NCBI GenBank assembly: GCA_027314645.1
Contig: DAHVAL010000017.1
Coordinates: forward strand, 1-38,246
Origin: Nitrospirota bacterium
Lineage (GTDB): Bacteria; Nitrospirota; Leptospirillia; Leptospirillales; Leptospirillaceae
Direction of reading: 5' to 3'
Length of the DNA stretch: 38,246 nt
A program made the translations under genes and the position numbers. Shown piece by piece: positions 25,086 through 32,920 of the stretch; the first letter of the stretch is position 1, and each line of letters starts with the position of its first letter. The notes under the pieces were generated by a model. It did not search any database and was not told the origin of the DNA. It was given only the letters and a program-made list of their open reading frames with translations.

Positions 25086-25243
25086 GATGATACCTGAAAG
25101 GGAGGAGGACGTTCGACCTGGCCGGTTGGCCATCGGATCTGGTCCATCCGGCCGATTGTCCGGGGGATGGAAATGCCTTAGGATCGGGGCATGGACCGGA
25201 TCGAATGTTGACCCCGAGGATTGTCGATGAAAAAAAAGACTCC
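25086..25243 (+). repeat. kdpB promoter/start region, copy A of a 158-bp duplication
   Basis: Conserved blocks shared with 32763-32920 at nearly the same offsets: GATGATACC (offset 0), CCTGGCCGGTTGGCCATC (31 here, 30 there), CTTAGGATCGG (91 in both), and the start codon with MKKKTP (141 in both). It includes the kdpB ribosome site and its first codons, and lies in the divergent gap between kdpB and the KdpD-like gene. Confidence 0.75.
25119..25132. promoter_or_regulatory. Candidate Kdp-linked operator, copy A
   Basis: TGGCC-GGTT-GGCCA, a perfect 5+5 palindrome, conserved base for base at 32795-32808. It lies 95 bp before the kdpB ATG. It could be the site for a regulator of both transcription units. 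Confidence 0.4.
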
Positions 25244-27245
25244 TGAGTTTTCACGCTCTCTCATACTGCGGGCCCTCAAACAGTCCCTGGTGATGTTAAA
25301 CCCGTTGGGGCTGATCAAAAACCCCGTCATGTTCATTGTCGAGGTGGGAAGCGTCCTGACCGCCGGGTTCACCGTGTGGGAGCTCGCATCTCATACGGGG
25401 GCGGTGTTCTTTACGGGGTTCATTTCCTTCTGGCTCTGGGCCACGATCATTTTCGCCAATTTCTCGGAAGCCTTGGCCGAACTTCAGGGAAAGGCCCAGG
25501 CGGAAAGTCTCCGGGCGACCCGCGCCGAGACCATGGCCCGTCTCGTCGTGGGAGATGATATCCGCACGGTTCGAGGGTCGTCTTTAAAAAAATGGGATGT
25601 CTTCGTTCTCTCCGCCGGCGAGACCGTTCCCACCGACGGGGAGATCGTCGAAGGGGTGGCGAGCATCGACGAATCGGCCATCACCGGCGAATCGGCCCCC
25701 GTGATCCGGGAGGCCGGCGGCGACCGCTCGGGAGTGACCGGCGGAACCCGGATTCTTGCGGGGGACATCAAAGTCGCGGTCACCTCCAACCCGGGAGAAA
25801 CCTTCCTTGACCGGATGATCGGCCTGGTCGAAGGAGCCAAGCGGAAAAAATCCCCGAACGAGATCGCCCTCTCGATCCTTCTGATCGGGCTCACCCTGAT
25901 CTTTCTCGTGGTGGTGGTGACGCTCCCGGCCTTTTCCTCCTACGCCAAGACTCCCGTCAGTCCGACCGTGCTGATCGCCCTTCTGGTGTGTCTCATTCCG
26001 ACCACCATCGCGGGCCTTCTTCCGGCCATCGGGATCGCCGGCATCGACCGGGCCTTTGGGGCCAATGTCATCGCCAAATCGGGAAAAGCCGTGGAGGTCG
26101 CGGGGGACATCGACCTTCTCCTCCTGGACAAGACCGGGACCATCACCTTCGGAAATCGCCAGGCGGTTCAGCTGCTCCCGGCCGCGGGCCTCTCCCAGGA
26201 GACCCTGGCTCAGGCCACACGGCTCGCCTCTCTTCACGACACCACCCCGGAAGGCAAGAGCGCCCTGGCCTTGGCCGAGGGCATGCTGCCGACCCTTCCG
26301 AAGGTCGAAGAGATCGCCCCGGTTCCCTTTTCCCCCGATACCCGCATGAGCGGAGCCGATACGCCCGAAGGAGCGTTCCGGAAAGGCTCGGACGATGCCA
26401 TCGAGTCCTTCATCGGACGCCCTCTCCCTCAAGATGTCCGCCATGCCGTCACGGGCATCGGCCAATCCGGAGGAACTCCCCTCATTGTCGTCCGGGACAA
26501 AGAGGTTCTGGGAGTGATCCATTTAAAGGACGTGATCAAGCCGGGACTCCAAGAGCGGTTCGCGCGCCTCCGGAAAATGGGCGTGGAAACGGTCATGGTG
26601 ACGGGGGACAACCCGCTGACGGCCCAGGCGATCGCCCGGGAGGCGGGCCTCGACGACTTCTTCGCCCAGGCCAAGCCCGAGGACAAGATGGCCCTGATCA
26701 AAAAGGAGCAGGACAAGGGGCGGCTCGTTGCCATGAGCGGGGACGGGACCAATGATGCCCCGTCCTTGGCCCAGGCCGACGTGGCCCTGGCCATGAACTC
26801 GGGGACCCAGGCGGCCAAGGAAGCGGGAAACATGGTCGATCTCGACTCCGACCCCACCAAGATCATCGAGGTGGTGGAGATCGGCAAGCAGCTCCTGATC
26901 ACGCGGGGAGCGCTCACGACCTTTTCGGTGGCGAATGATGTCGCCAAGTACTTCGCCATTCTTCCGGCCATCTTCGTCGTGAGCTTTCCCTCGCTGGAGG
27001 TCCTCAACGTGATGAAGCTCGCCACTCCGGAAACGGCGGTCACTTCGGCGATCATCTTCAACGCCCTGATCATCCCCGCCCTGATTCCGCTCGCGCTGAA
27101 GGGGGTGGCCTACCGTCCCATCGGAGCTTCCGCCCTTTTGCGGAGGAATCTCCTGATCTATGGGCTCGGCGGGATCATCGTCCCCTTTGTCGGGATCAAA
27201 CTGATCGACATGATCCTGGTGTTCATGCTCACCCATGTCCGCTGA
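25227..27245 (+). CDS. kdpB: K+-transporting P-type ATPase, catalytic subunit KdpB
   Basis: 672 residues; the ATG at 25227 follows CGAGGA, and the TTG at 25221 is not needed. KdpB hydrolyses ATP to drive high-affinity K+ uptake by KdpFABC in the inner membrane. It has the phosphorylation loop DKTGT with Asp301, the actuator TGES (153-156; the Ser is the inhibitory phosphorylation site in E. coli), MVTGDN and [21 protein letters not shown], plus seven membrane helices. Length is normal for the family (about 680). The order is unusual: kdpB comes first, ahead of a microprotein, kdpF, kdpA and kdpC. Its promoter region occurs in a second copy before a porin gene. Confidence 0.96.
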   Translation: MKKKTPEFSRSLILRALKQSLVMLNPLGLIKNPVMFIVEVGSVLTAGFTVWELASHTGAVFFTGFISFWLWATIIFANFSEALAELQGKAQAESLRATRAETMARLVVGDDIRTVRGSSLKKWDVFVLSAGETVPTDGEIVEGVASIDESAITGESAPVIREAGGDRSGVTGGTRILAGDIKVAVTSNPGETFLDRMIGLVEGAKRKKSPNEIALSILLIGLTLIFLVVVVTLPAFSSYAKTPVSPTVLIALLVCLIPTTIAGLLPAIGIAGIDRAFGANVIAKSGKAVEVAGDIDLLLLDKTGTITFGNRQAVQLLPAAGLSQETLAQATRLASLHDTTPEGKSALALAEGMLPTLPKVEEIAPVPFSPDTRMSGADTPEGAFRKGSDDAIESFIGRPLPQDVRHAVTGIGQSGGTPLIVVRDKEVLGVIHLKDVIKPGLQERFARLRKMGVETVMVTGDNPLTAQAIAREAGLDDFFAQAKPEDKMALIKKEQDKGRLVAMSGDGTNDAPSLAQADVALAMNSGTQAAKEAGNMVDLDSDPTKIIEVVEIGKQLLITRGALTTFSVANDVAKYFAILPAIFVVSFPSLEVLNVMKLATPETAVTSAIIFNALIIPALIPLALKGVAYRPIGASALLRRNLLIYGLGGIIVPFVGIKLIDMILVFMLTHVR

Positions 27246-27290
27246 ACCGGGATCTCTTTATCCATGCCCCATGAAGGAAAGGAACTGTCC

Positions 27291-27371
27291 ATGATGACGG
27301 GTCACCTGATCTTAGGCCTGGGACTCTTCGCGCTTTTTGGCCTGTACGTCCTCGCCATAGCGCGGATATAG
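27291..27371 (+). CDS. 26-residue membrane microprotein in the kdp operon
   Basis: MMTGHLILGLGLFALFGLYV, then six more residues ending ARI. Almost the whole peptide is one membrane helix with a positive C-terminal end. AAGGAAAGGAA precedes the ATG, and its TAG runs into the GGAGG of kdpF, so translation is probably coupled. It is distinct from the clear KdpF that follows, but may be a second KdpF-like lipid-facing stabiliser or a regulator of the complex. An in-frame ATG at 27264 would add nine residues. I know no named family for it. Confidence 0.55.
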   Translation: MMTGHLILGLGLFALFGLYVLAIARI

Positions 27372-27379
27372 GAGGAAAC

Positions 27380-27466
27380 ATGACGCTTTGGATCGCCCTG
27401 GGTACCCTTTCGGGATCCCTCACCCTCTATCTGTTCTGGACCCTTTTGAACGCGGAGAAACTGTGA
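27380..27466 (+). CDS. kdpF: KdpF, small stabilising subunit of the Kdp complex
   Basis: 28 residues with GGAGG 4 nt before the ATG. One helix is followed by YLFWTLLNAEKL, which matches the E. coli KdpF ending (YLVYALINAEAF) in pattern. KdpF sits against KdpA/KdpB and stabilises the complex. The kdpA start follows its stop by one base. Confidence 0.85.
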   Translation: MTLWIALGTLSGSLTLYLFWTLLNAEKL

Positions 27467-27467
27467 T

Positions 27468-29171
27468 ATGACAGCCCAAGACTGGATTCAGATCGTCCTT
27501 GTCGCCTTCCTCATCGGCGGGGCGGCCCCCTTCGTGGGCCATTACCTGGCCTGGGTCTTCGAGAGCCCCCGGATCGCCCCGGAGAGGCTCATTCACCGTC
27601 TCATCGGAACCGATCCGGACAAGGGGATGGATTGGCGGGAGTATGCCGGAGCCCTTCTCCTGTCGAACGGGATCTTCTTCGCGGCAGGGTTCGTTCTCCT
27701 CTGGGCCCAGCGGATCCTTCCATTAAACCCCCGCCACCTGTCCGCCATGAGTCCGGAGGTCACCTTCAACACGGCCGCCTCCTTCGTGACCAACACCAAT
27801 TGGCAGGCCTATGTCGGGGAATCCCAGTTGTCGAACTTCTCCCAGATGGTCCCCATCACCTTCCTGATGTTCGTGGGAGCCAACACAGGGATGGCGGCGC
27901 TGATCGCCATCATCCGGGGATTCGTCCGCTCGGGCACCCAGTCGCTCGGAAATTACTGGGACGACTTCTTCCGCTTTTTCGTCCGGGCCTTCCTCCCCGC
28001 CTGCGTCGTGATGGCCACCGTGCTTGTCTGGCAGGGCGTTCCCCAGACGCTTGCGACCTCGGTCGTGGCCCATCCCCTCGAAGGAGGAACCCAGACCCTG
28101 ATCCTGGGCCCGGTGGCCTCCATCGAGGCCGTCAAGAACCTCGGGACGAACGGGGGCGGGTTTTACAACGCCAACGCCGCCCACCCCTTCGAGAACCCGA
28201 CGCCGTTCACGAACACGCTGGAGCTTCTCGGGATGCTCACCTTCACCGCCTCGCTGCCCTTCCTCTTTGGACGCCTCTCGCGACGACCCCGCCAGGGATG
28301 GGCCCTGTTCGCGGCGATCATGATCCTGTTCGGCCTGGGCTTCGGGGCGATCGAGATTTCCGAAAAAGCCAAGAATCCCCTCTTCGCCTCCGCCGGGATC
28401 GCCCAGGCGACGACGCCCTTTCTCGATGGAGGCAACACCGAAGGAAAGGAGATGCGCCTGGGGATCACCCAGACGAGCCTGTTCTCGAACACCACCATTG
28501 CCGCCACCACCGGCGCAGTGGACGCCGCCATGGACAGCATGAACCCCCTGGCCCTCATGGTCGCCTTCTCGCATATGTGGCTCAACGAGGAGCCTGGAGG
28601 GAAGGGCGTGGGCTTTGCCGGCCTCTTGAAAGAGGTGGTGCTCGCGATCTTCATTGCCGGTCTCATGGTCGGCCGGACCCCGGAATTTCTGGGAAAGAAG
28701 CTTGAAGCGCGGGAGGTCAAGCTCGCGGCGCTCTCTCTGATCGTCACCCCTTTCCTGGTCCTTCTCCTGACCGCGCTTGGGGTGACCGCCTCCTTTGGCA
28801 CAAGCTCCATGGACAACCCCGGACCCCACGGCTTCGAGGAGGTCCTGTACGCCTATTCCTCGGGGAATGCCAACAACGGCTCCGCCATGGCCGGCCTCAA
28901 CGCGGCCACGCCGTTCTATGCCGATTCCATCGGGATCGAGATGCTGCTATCGCGGTATCTTCCAATGCTTCCCCTCCTGGCCCTGGCGGGAGCCCTGATA
29001 AGAAAACGGATCCACCCCGACACCGCCGGAACGCTTCCCACCGATACCCCGCTCTTTGTCGGGCTGCTTGTGGGCTTCATGCTGCTGGTGGGGCTTCTGA
29101 CCTTCTTTCCGGCGCTGATGCTGGGACCGATTCTGGAACAGCTGTCGATGATGCACGGAGTATCGTTCTAA
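27468..29171 (+). CDS. kdpA: K+-transporting ATPase, channel-like subunit KdpA
   Basis: 567 residues, ten hydrophobic helices. The ATG comes one base after the kdpF stop, with GGAG inside kdpF as ribosome site. KdpA binds and selects K+; it is related to TrkH/KtrB with four pore loops. Recognisable loops are TNTNWQAYVGE, GTNGGGFYNANAAHPFENP and NNGSAMAGL, carrying the selectivity-filter glycines, and the C-terminal loop with PFYADSIGIEMLLSRY. Length is usual for the family (about 557). It works with KdpB, KdpC and KdpF made from the same transcript. A small GGCCGA/TCGGCC hairpin (29176-29190) follows, before kdpC. Confidence 0.96.
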   Translation: MTAQDWIQIVLVAFLIGGAAPFVGHYLAWVFESPRIAPERLIHRLIGTDPDKGMDWREYAGALLLSNGIFFAAGFVLLWAQRILPLNPRHLSAMSPEVTFNTAASFVTNTNWQAYVGESQLSNFSQMVPITFLMFVGANTGMAALIAIIRGFVRSGTQSLGNYWDDFFRFFVRAFLPACVVMATVLVWQGVPQTLATSVVAHPLEGGTQTLILGPVASIEAVKNLGTNGGGFYNANAAHPFENPTPFTNTLELLGMLTFTASLPFLFGRLSRRPRQGWALFAAIMILFGLGFGAIEISEKAKNPLFASAGIAQATTPFLDGGNTEGKEMRLGITQTSLFSNTTIAATTGAVDAAMDSMNPLALMVAFSHMWLNEEPGGKGVGFAGLLKEVVLAIFIAGLMVGRTPEFLGKKLEAREVKLAALSLIVTPFLVLLLTALGVTASFGTSSMDNPGPHGFEEVLYAYSSGNANNGSAMAGLNAATPFYADSIGIEMLLSRYLPMLPLLALAGALIRKRIHPDTAGTLPTDTPLFVGLLVGFMLLVGLLTFFPALMLGPILEQLSMMHGVSF

Positions 29172-29262
29172 GACCGGCCGATCTTCGGCCAATGTTCACC
29201 GCGGGAGCCGGGATCCGAACGCTGGATCTTGGGCGCCCCGTCCTGATGAAAGAAAGGGTGCC

Positions 29263-29856
29263 ATGAAAAGTCTCACGACGTCGCTTCGGGCGACGCTTCT
29301 TCTCTTGCTGATCACCGGATTTGCCTATCCTTTGGCGGTCGATGCGGTCGGGCAACTGATCTTTCCTCATCAGGCGAACGGGTCTCTGATCTTGAAAAAC
29401 GGAGTCGTGATCGGCTCCTCCCTCATCGGCCAGCCCTTCAGCCAGCCCCGATATTTTCATCCAAGGCCGTCGGCGACCCCGGACCCCACCGGCTCGGGAT
29501 CGGTTCCCTACGACGCCTCCTTCTCGTCGGCGTCGAATCTCGCCCCGTCAAACGGGGCCGAGATCAAGGCCGTCCAGTCTTTTGCCCAGGCCTACCGACG
29601 TGAAAACGGCCTCCCCCCCACCGAACCCGTCCCGGTGGATGCTGTCACCGCCTCCGGCTCTGGCCTTGATCCGGACATCAGCCTGGCCAATGCCCTCCTT
29701 CAGGTCGGCCGGGTGTCCAAAGCCCGCGCTCTCGACCCGTCGACTGTGAAGAAACTCGTGATGGAGCATGCCGAAGGACCGCAGTGGGGGCTCCTCGGAG
29801 CGCGCCATGTCAATGTTCTCGGCCTCAATCTGGCGCTCGACGCCATGAAGCCCTGA
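29263..29856 (+). CDS. kdpC: K+-transporting ATPase subunit KdpC
   Basis: 197 residues. One N-terminal membrane helix (about 9-27) precedes a periplasmic domain with GQPFSQPRYFHPRPSA, then DPDISLANALLQVGRV and the closing HVNVLGLNLALDA, all typical of KdpC. It assists ion and nucleotide affinity in the Kdp complex. It lies 91 bp after kdpA, a longer gap than elsewhere in the operon. No kdpE or kinase gene follows; the next gene is on the opposite strand. This completes kdpB-x-kdpF-kdpA-kdpC. Confidence 0.95.
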   Translation: MKSLTTSLRATLLLLLITGFAYPLAVDAVGQLIFPHQANGSLILKNGVVIGSSLIGQPFSQPRYFHPRPSATPDPTGSGSVPYDASFSSASNLAPSNGAEIKAVQSFAQAYRRENGLPPTEPVPVDAVTASGSGLDPDISLANALLQVGRVSKARALDPSTVKKLVMEHAEGPQWGLLGARHVNVLGLNLALDAMKP

Positions 29857-29880
29857 CGAAGCCTCCAGCCGATCCTTCGC

Positions 29881-29895
29881 GCCTTGAGACAAGGC
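29881..29895. terminator. Small hairpin between convergent kdpC and MFS genes
   Basis: GCCTTG-AGA-CAAGGC, a perfect 6-bp stem, between two converging genes. No T-run on either strand, so termination is only a suggestion from position. Confidence 0.3.
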
Positions 29896-29957
29896 CCGAA
29901 AACACAGGACGGGCTCGCCGGGACGATTCCCCCCACCACCGTGTCTCCCCCTCCACG

Positions 29958-31169
29958 TCAGAAAACGGAATGTTCTTCCCCCGGAACGGGGGAGGACGCA
30001 TCCACCGCCCGCATCAGAAACGAGAAGATCGCAAGCGACAGGGCCGCCGAAAGAGCGGCCAGAAAGACAGGGCCGTTGGTCATGTGCCACTCCCAGAGAG
30101 CCCCGGCGATCAGGGGACCCGCGCTCTGGGACAATGCAAGGGAAGAAAGATGGAGCCCGGACGCCAGGCCCGTATGGTTCGGGCTGACGAGCAGTCCCGC
30201 GAGGGCTTGCCGGATTCCGCCGGGAGCCCGGAGAGCCCCAAATCGAAGGGCGTACAGGAGCAAGGCGGGAAGAAGGGAGGGGGCGAGCGGGAGGCAGAGA
30301 AGGGCAAGAAGGGAGAGGACCTGAAGGGCGAGGACGCTTTTTAAAAGCGCGCCGACGGAAAGGCGAACGGTGAAAAAATAGGCCAGGACCGCCGAAAACA
30401 GGAATGCGGCGGCCAGAAGGAGGCCCGTTTCCCTTATCCCGGCATGGAACTTGAGGTGCAGCCAGTAGGCGATTTGGGGATCCACGAGTCCGATGGACAG
30501 ACCCCCGAAGAGATTCCCAAGGATCATCAGGCCGATGTTGATCCGTTCCGTGCGGGAAAAATGGATCGGCTCCCCCCGGGAGATCCGGCGAGGAATGCGG
30601 AAGGAAAAGGGAGCGCGAAGGATCAGGAGCCCATTGAGTCCCGAAAGGAGAAAGAGGGCGAGCATCGGGCCCTTGAAGCCGGACAGGGCCTCGGGGAGGG
30701 AGGAGAAGGCCCCGAGGAGAGCCCCTGCGGCCATGCCGAAGAGTCCCGACGACAAATTGTGGCTGAGTCTGGGGAAGCGGGAGGACGCCTCGATATCCCG
30801 CGCCAGGAGAACCTGCTCCGCAGGGGCATAGGGACCGGGAGAGCCATTGCTCCTTTGGCCGATTCCCGCCGCCAGGGTCGCGAGTCCCATCGCCCAATAA
30901 GAAGGCTCCAGGAGAAAAAGAAGGGCCGAAAGGGCCGCGACGCCTTCACCCGCGACAAGAAGAACGCGGGGATGCTGCCGATCGCTCGCGCGCCCGAGGA
31001 TCAGGGTCAGGAGAAAGTCTGTGGCCATCGCCGCCGACAAAAGGCTTCCGAGGAAAAGCGACGAGGCGCCGAGATGATGGAGTCCCGTGAGGAACCCGAC
31101 AAGGAAGACCCCCTGGATCGCCCCTCGAAGGAATCGGGCGACGGAGAGCACGGCCGGCATCGAAGGCAT
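29958..31169 (-). CDS. Major facilitator superfamily transporter
   Basis: 403 residues, ATG at 31169 with GGAG about 9 nt upstream; a second ATG three codons later would serve as well. About twelve membrane helices are visible with a central cytoplasmic loop (about 200-215). LGRASDRQHPRVLLVAGE after helix 2 is the MFS motif A (GxxxDRxxxR). The second half keeps APGGIRQALAGLL and NHTGLASGL. The substrate cannot be told; many such carriers export drugs or small metabolites. It follows the glycosyltransferase gene by 15 bp on the same strand, so the two are probably co-transcribed. A competing frame at 29548-30897 lacks membrane character and is a shadow. Confidence 0.8.
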   Translation of the reverse strand: MPSMPAVLSVARFLRGAIQGVFLVGFLTGLHHLGASSLFLGSLLSAAMATDFLLTLILGRASDRQHPRVLLVAGEGVAALSALLFLLEPSYWAMGLATLAAGIGQRSNGSPGPYAPAEQVLLARDIEASSRFPRLSHNLSSGLFGMAAGALLGAFSSLPEALSGFKGPMLALFLLSGLNGLLILRAPFSFRIPRRISRGEPIHFSRTERINIGLMILGNLFGGLSIGLVDPQIAYWLHLKFHAGIRETGLLLAAAFLFSAVLAYFFTVRLSVGALLKSVLALQVLSLLALLCLPLAPSLLPALLLYALRFGALRAPGGIRQALAGLLVSPNHTGLASGLHLSSLALSQSAGPLIAGALWEWHMTNGPVFLAALSAALSLAIFSFLMRAVDASSPVPGEEHSVF

Positions 31170-31184
31170 TCTAGCGGCTCCGCT

Positions 31185-32510
31185 TCATGGGGTGTCCATG
31201 GGATGTTTTCTCAAGGAGGGCCTGGAACAGGAGGGGGAGACGTTCGAACGATAAAGCGCCAAGGGAGGGCTCCCGTCCGGCAGGTTTCGAGCATGCTCCC
31301 TGGGGGATGCGGACTGCGGAAGATGCGCAAGCGTCCGATGCCTCCGCTCAAGGAGCGATTCCGCCGCGCGGAGGACCGCGTCGACGGAGATCGCCTGCAT
31401 GCAAAGATTGTCTCCTCCGCACGGGGGGGCAGGGGCCAGATACACGCAGGGACTGCAGTAGAGGGGGGTATGCAGGAAAACGGTCTTGTGCGACGGCTCG
31501 GAAAAAGCCGCGAGTCCGGGATGCGTCGGCCCGAAGAGTCCGACGGTGGGGGTTCCGAGGTTCAAGGCGAGATGAAGGGGGCCGCTGTCATTGCTGATGA
31601 AAAGATTTGATCTTTTCAAGAGCGCCGCAAGGGTTCCAAAGGACAGATGTCCGGCAAGGTTGCGGATTTGTCCGGTGATCCGTGAGGGAAGCCCGTCTAA
31701 TAGTCCCTCGACATACGGCCGCTCCTCTCTCGTCCCTGTCAGAACAATGATCCTGGAAGGATCCCCTTCAAAAAGCCGTCGGCAGAGACCTCGAAAGTTC
31801 TCGAGGGGCCACCGCCGTTCATACGCCATCTCCGACGCATTGGAATTAATGGTGCAGAGGATCGTGCGGGAAGAGCACGCCTCAGGAAGGAGCGCATCAA
31901 GAGAGTCCTGGTCAGGAATGGTCCCATGAAGATCGAGGGACACGGGGGTGATCGCCGGGAGATCCAGAAGGCGGGAAACCTGGCCGAACGCCTCCCGAAC
32001 GGGCTGATGGCTGTTGAAATAGAGGGCATGGGTCAGTTTTCCAAAACGGGATCTGTCCCGGGAGTCGGTAAATCCCACACGCGTTTTGGCCCCGCTTGCC
32101 CAGGCAAGAAAGGATGACAGCCGTTTTCGGGAGTGCAGCTGCAAATCGAGATAGAGCGCGGGCGACAGGCGTCTCAGGATCGCGCTGTTGGACAGGAGGT
32201 CCATGGCCGGGACGAGGGCGGTTCTGCGCGAGGTCGAAAGATACAAGATTCGGTCGAAAAGGGTCATATGGCTGGCGAGTTCCTCATTCCTGCGATCCGT
32301 GAGGAAGACGAGGGGAGAGTCCGGGAATCGACTCCGAATCCCGGAGAGGAGCGGAAATATGTTGAGAAGACTGCCCCACCCCGAAAACTTCGACACGACG
32401 ATGGGAGCCCCCCGGGGATTGGGGATTAACGGGGAGGACGGGAAAAAACGGATCGCCGCATTTTGGGAAAAATCGGCACACGTCTCTTGTCGAAGGGGTT
32501 CCTGGGCCAT
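31185..32510 (-). CDS. Glycosyltransferase family 9 (heptosyltransferase-like)
   Basis: 441 residues; the ATG at 32510 has AGGAG 9-10 nt before it. It shows two Rossmann halves: SKFSGWGSLLNIFPLL near the start (acceptor side), and in the second half NDSGPLHLALNLGTPTVGLFGPT, the GT9 donor-site motif seen in WaaC/WaaF. These enzymes add heptose or related sugars to the lipopolysaccharide core. A Cys-rich loop (CSPCVYLAPAPPCGG, later CMQ) after the motif occurs in several GT9 members. The last 60 residues (Pro/Ser/Arg-rich) exceed the usual family length (about 350). No other LPS genes are in the window, so the exact sugar is unknown. Confidence 0.85.
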   Translation of the reverse strand: MAQEPLRQETCADFSQNAAIRFFPSSPLIPNPRGAPIVVSKFSGWGSLLNIFPLLSGIRSRFPDSPLVFLTDRRNEELASHMTLFDRILYLSTSRRTALVPAMDLLSNSAILRRLSPALYLDLQLHSRKRLSSFLAWASGAKTRVGFTDSRDRSRFGKLTHALYFNSHQPVREAFGQVSRLLDLPAITPVSLDLHGTIPDQDSLDALLPEACSSRTILCTINSNASEMAYERRWPLENFRGLCRRLFEGDPSRIIVLTGTREERPYVEGLLDGLPSRITGQIRNLAGHLSFGTLAALLKRSNLFISNDSGPLHLALNLGTPTVGLFGPTHPGLAAFSEPSHKTVFLHTPLYCSPCVYLAPAPPCGGDNLCMQAISVDAVLRAAESLLERRHRTLAHLPQSASPREHARNLPDGSPPLALYRSNVSPSCSRPSLRKHPMDTP

Positions 32511-32531
32511 TTGACCAAACTCCTAGCAGAC

Positions 32532-32571
32532 CCAATGGGTCGGAATCTTCGCGAAGATTCCGGTCCGTTGG
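32532..32571 (+). promoter_or_regulatory. 40-nt hairpin/palindrome between divergent genes
   Basis: The core GGAATCTTCGCGAAGATTCC (32542-32561) is a perfect 20-bp palindrome. Pairing extends to 32532 and 32571 with three G-U pairs that are valid only in plus-strand RNA. It could be a 5'-leader structure of a plus-strand transcript or an operator in the divergent promoter of the glycosyltransferase gene. Confidence 0.45.
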
Positions 32572-32762
32572 ATCAGGGGTGACCGGCCATGGAGGACGGT
32601 TTTTTGTGTTTGTCCATCTTACCGGGGCTCTTGGGAGAGATCAATGGTTTTCGTCGATGGGGACGAATTCTCCTCCTTGCTCCCTCCCTCGTCTTCCTCA
32701 CAGAGCCGCACGCGGGTCCGTTCCATCCGGCCGGGACTGAGACATTTTTACCATTCTACCAT

Positions 32763-32920
32763 GATGATACCGGAACGATCCCTCACGTTCATCCTGGCCG
32801 GTTGGCCATCCTCTCTCATCCGTCCGACCAATTGTCCACGATTGCGAAAATTTCTTAGGATCGGACCATCGAGACACTCAACCAATCTAACCAAGGATTT
32901 TCGATGAAAAAAAAGACTCC
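32763..32920 (+). repeat. Copy B of the kdpB promoter/start region, ahead of a porin
   Basis: Diverged copy of 25086-25243 with equal length (158 bp) and nearly identical block offsets, including the ribosome site (AAGGA), the ATG at 32904 and the codons for MKKKTP. Beyond that the protein similarity to KdpB fades within about 30 residues (a faint LG..KN match remains). Confidence 0.75.
32795..32808. promoter_or_regulatory. Candidate Kdp-linked operator, copy B
   Basis: TGGCC-GGTT-GGCCA, identical to 25119-25132, 96 bp before the ATG at 32904. Conservation of the exact palindrome inside an otherwise diverged copy suggests selection. Confidence 0.4.

Noticed and set aside
29548-30897. 449-codon minus-strand frame
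   Set aside because: It overlaps kdpC and the MFS gene in another frame. The MFS frame has helices and motif A, this one has neither.
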